DNA of 7,196 nucleotides, taken from Spirochaetaceae bacterium (lineage in GTDB: Bacteria; Spirochaetota; Spirochaetia; UBA9216). The stretch covers positions 1-7,196 of the forward strand of contig JAQQAK010000465.1 in assembly GCA_028527945.1 (NCBI GenBank), written 5' to 3'. Every line of letters starts with the position of its first letter. Within the stretch, counting starts at the first letter, position 1. The notes under the pieces are model-generated. The model did not search any database, was not told where the DNA came from, and saw nothing but the letters and a program-made list of their open reading frames with translations. This document shows, piece after piece, positions 6,792 to 7,196 of the stretch. Made by a program: the position numbers and the translations under genes.

Positions 6792-6817
6792 TCCATTAAC
6801 TAAAAAATAAGTATACT
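6790..6817 (+). promoter_or_regulatory. Candidate hexokinase promoter
   Basis: TTTCCA (6790-6795, 4 of 6 to consensus) and TATACT (6812-6817, 5 of 6) are separated by 16 nt. Transcription would start near 6824 and leave a leader of about 160 nt before the hexokinase ATG. The AT-rich context makes chance matches likely. Confidence 0.3.
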
Positions 6818-6912
6818 ATTGAAAGTCTTTAAAAGAACCGCTTTGTTGCAGCGAAAAACAGACAACTTAATACTCTGTTAAAAGTTAAAATGTTGTCCAT
6901 ATTTTATGCATT

Positions 6913-6939
6913 TACATATAAAACTTTTGTTTATATGTA
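6913..6939. repeat. 10-bp inverted repeat upstream of hexokinase
   Basis: TACATATAAA (6913-6922) and TTTATATGTA (6930-6939) are perfectly complementary around a 7-nt spacer. It lies 44-70 bp before the hexokinase ATG. It could be an operator or, in RNA, a weak AT-only hairpin in the leader. It is not followed by a T-run in either direction that would make it a terminator. Confidence 0.4.
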
Positions 6940-6982
6940 TAAGTTTCTAAAGATTTTCTATTATACCTTAAAAGGAAGGACT

Positions 6983-7196
6983 ATGAAAGCAGAAGAGTTT
7001 AATCTTGAACAATTTTTAAAATCTAATATGTTAACTTTGGACGAATATGATTTTCAGCGAGATATTGATGTTTTTATAAAAGAAATGGAAAAAGGTCTTG
7101 AGACTGAGTCAAGTATCCCAATGTTTCCTACATTTATAGAAGATGATAATTCTATTCCTTCAAATAAACCAGTTCTGGTTCTTGATGCCGGAGGTA
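6983..7196 (+). CDS. Hexokinase, N-terminal part only
   Basis: Hexokinases phosphorylate glucose and other hexoses with ATP as they enter glycolysis, in the cytoplasm. Only the first 71 codons are in the window. They include a Met-Phe-Pro-Thr-Phe segment (47-51), as in the MxP motif of eukaryote-like hexokinases, and VLVLDAGG (64-71), the start of the phosphate-1 loop (DxGGTNxR in the family). The N-terminal region with EMEKGLE (34-40) resembles spirochaetal hexokinases as I remember them. An AAGGA Shine-Dalgarno (6972-6976) lies 6 nt before the ATG, so the start is firm. The gene is divergent from the LacI-family regulator. The catalytic aspartate and most of the protein lie outside the window, so an ROK or actin-fold relative cannot be fully excluded. 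Confidence 0.78.
   Translation, partial: MKAEEFNLEQFLKSNMLTLDEYDFQRDIDVFIKEMEKGLETESSIPMFPTFIEDDNSIPSNKPVLVLDAGG

Larger units (their letters stand above)
6584..6982. other. 399-bp AT-rich regulatory gap between lacI and hexokinase
   Basis: I see no credible gene on either strand here. The stretch is very AT-rich and must hold the promoters of both divergent genes. It contains at least four perfect or near-perfect inverted repeats, listed separately. At 6857-6897 there are also short alternative pairings that share bases: AACAGA with TCTGTT, GACAAC with GTTGTC, and AACTT with AAGTT. These could form competing hairpins in the hexokinase leader, but they are short and could be chance in such sequence. 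Confidence 0.7.

Noticed and set aside
6857..6897. Riboswitch or attenuator in the hexokinase leader
   Set aside because: The alternative pairings have arms of only 5-6 bp, match no riboswitch class I recognise, and no terminator hairpin with a T-run follows.
6913..6939. Terminator upstream of hexokinase
   Set aside because: The stem is almost all A-T and lacks a following T-run, so an operator or chance dyad is more likely.

Overview
The window looks like chromosomal core sequence from a low-GC bacterium, most likely a Treponema-like spirochaete. That placement rests on impression. The start of the gene at the right edge resembles spirochaetal hexokinases. The seryl-tRNA synthetase, the KHCGKS-type shikimate kinase and the AT-rich intergenic DNA fit the same picture. 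No 16S rRNA or other firm taxonomic marker is present. I see no mobile element, phage gene, tRNA, rRNA or CRISPR array.

Left part (1-2549): two genes on the minus strand. Nicotinate phosphoribosyltransferase (pncB, C-terminus cut by the window edge) starts NAD synthesis from nicotinate. Upstream of it lies seryl-tRNA synthetase (serS). A good intrinsic terminator (1154-1180) separates them, so pncB probably has its own promoter. An 82-bp gap (2468-2549) separates serS from a plus-strand pair. In both directions a -10-like element ends exactly 6 nt before the best ATG and no Shine-Dalgarno is visible, so both mRNAs are predicted to be leaderless.

Middle (2550-3856): a DUF985-type cupin and a short-chain dehydrogenase/reductase (SDR), joined by an ATGA stop/start overlap and so probably co-translated. 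Their substrates are unknown. The SDR ends 6 bp from the end of the converging aroC gene, with no terminator between them.

Right part (3863-7196): a minus-strand operon of a LacI-family regulator, shikimate kinase (aroK) and chorismate synthase (aroC). The genes overlap by 4 and 11 bp, which is tight translational coupling. aroK and aroC catalyse steps 5 and 7 of the shikimate pathway; the step-6 gene is not in the window. The kinase has lost two arginines that are usually conserved. The LacI protein carries an unusual tail of about 37 residues. A 399-bp AT-rich gap with several inverted repeats separates lacI from a divergent hexokinase gene whose first 71 codons are present. The regulator's effector domain looks sugar-binding, so sugar-dependent control of hexokinase, of the aro genes, or of both is a reasonable inference, not something shown here.

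Overall these are mostly ordinary housekeeping genes. The points worth a second look are the paired leaderless promoters, the lacI-aroK-aroC coupling with its divergent hexokinase, the altered kinase residues, and the dyads in the 399-bp gap. I found no convincing new defence or mobile system.
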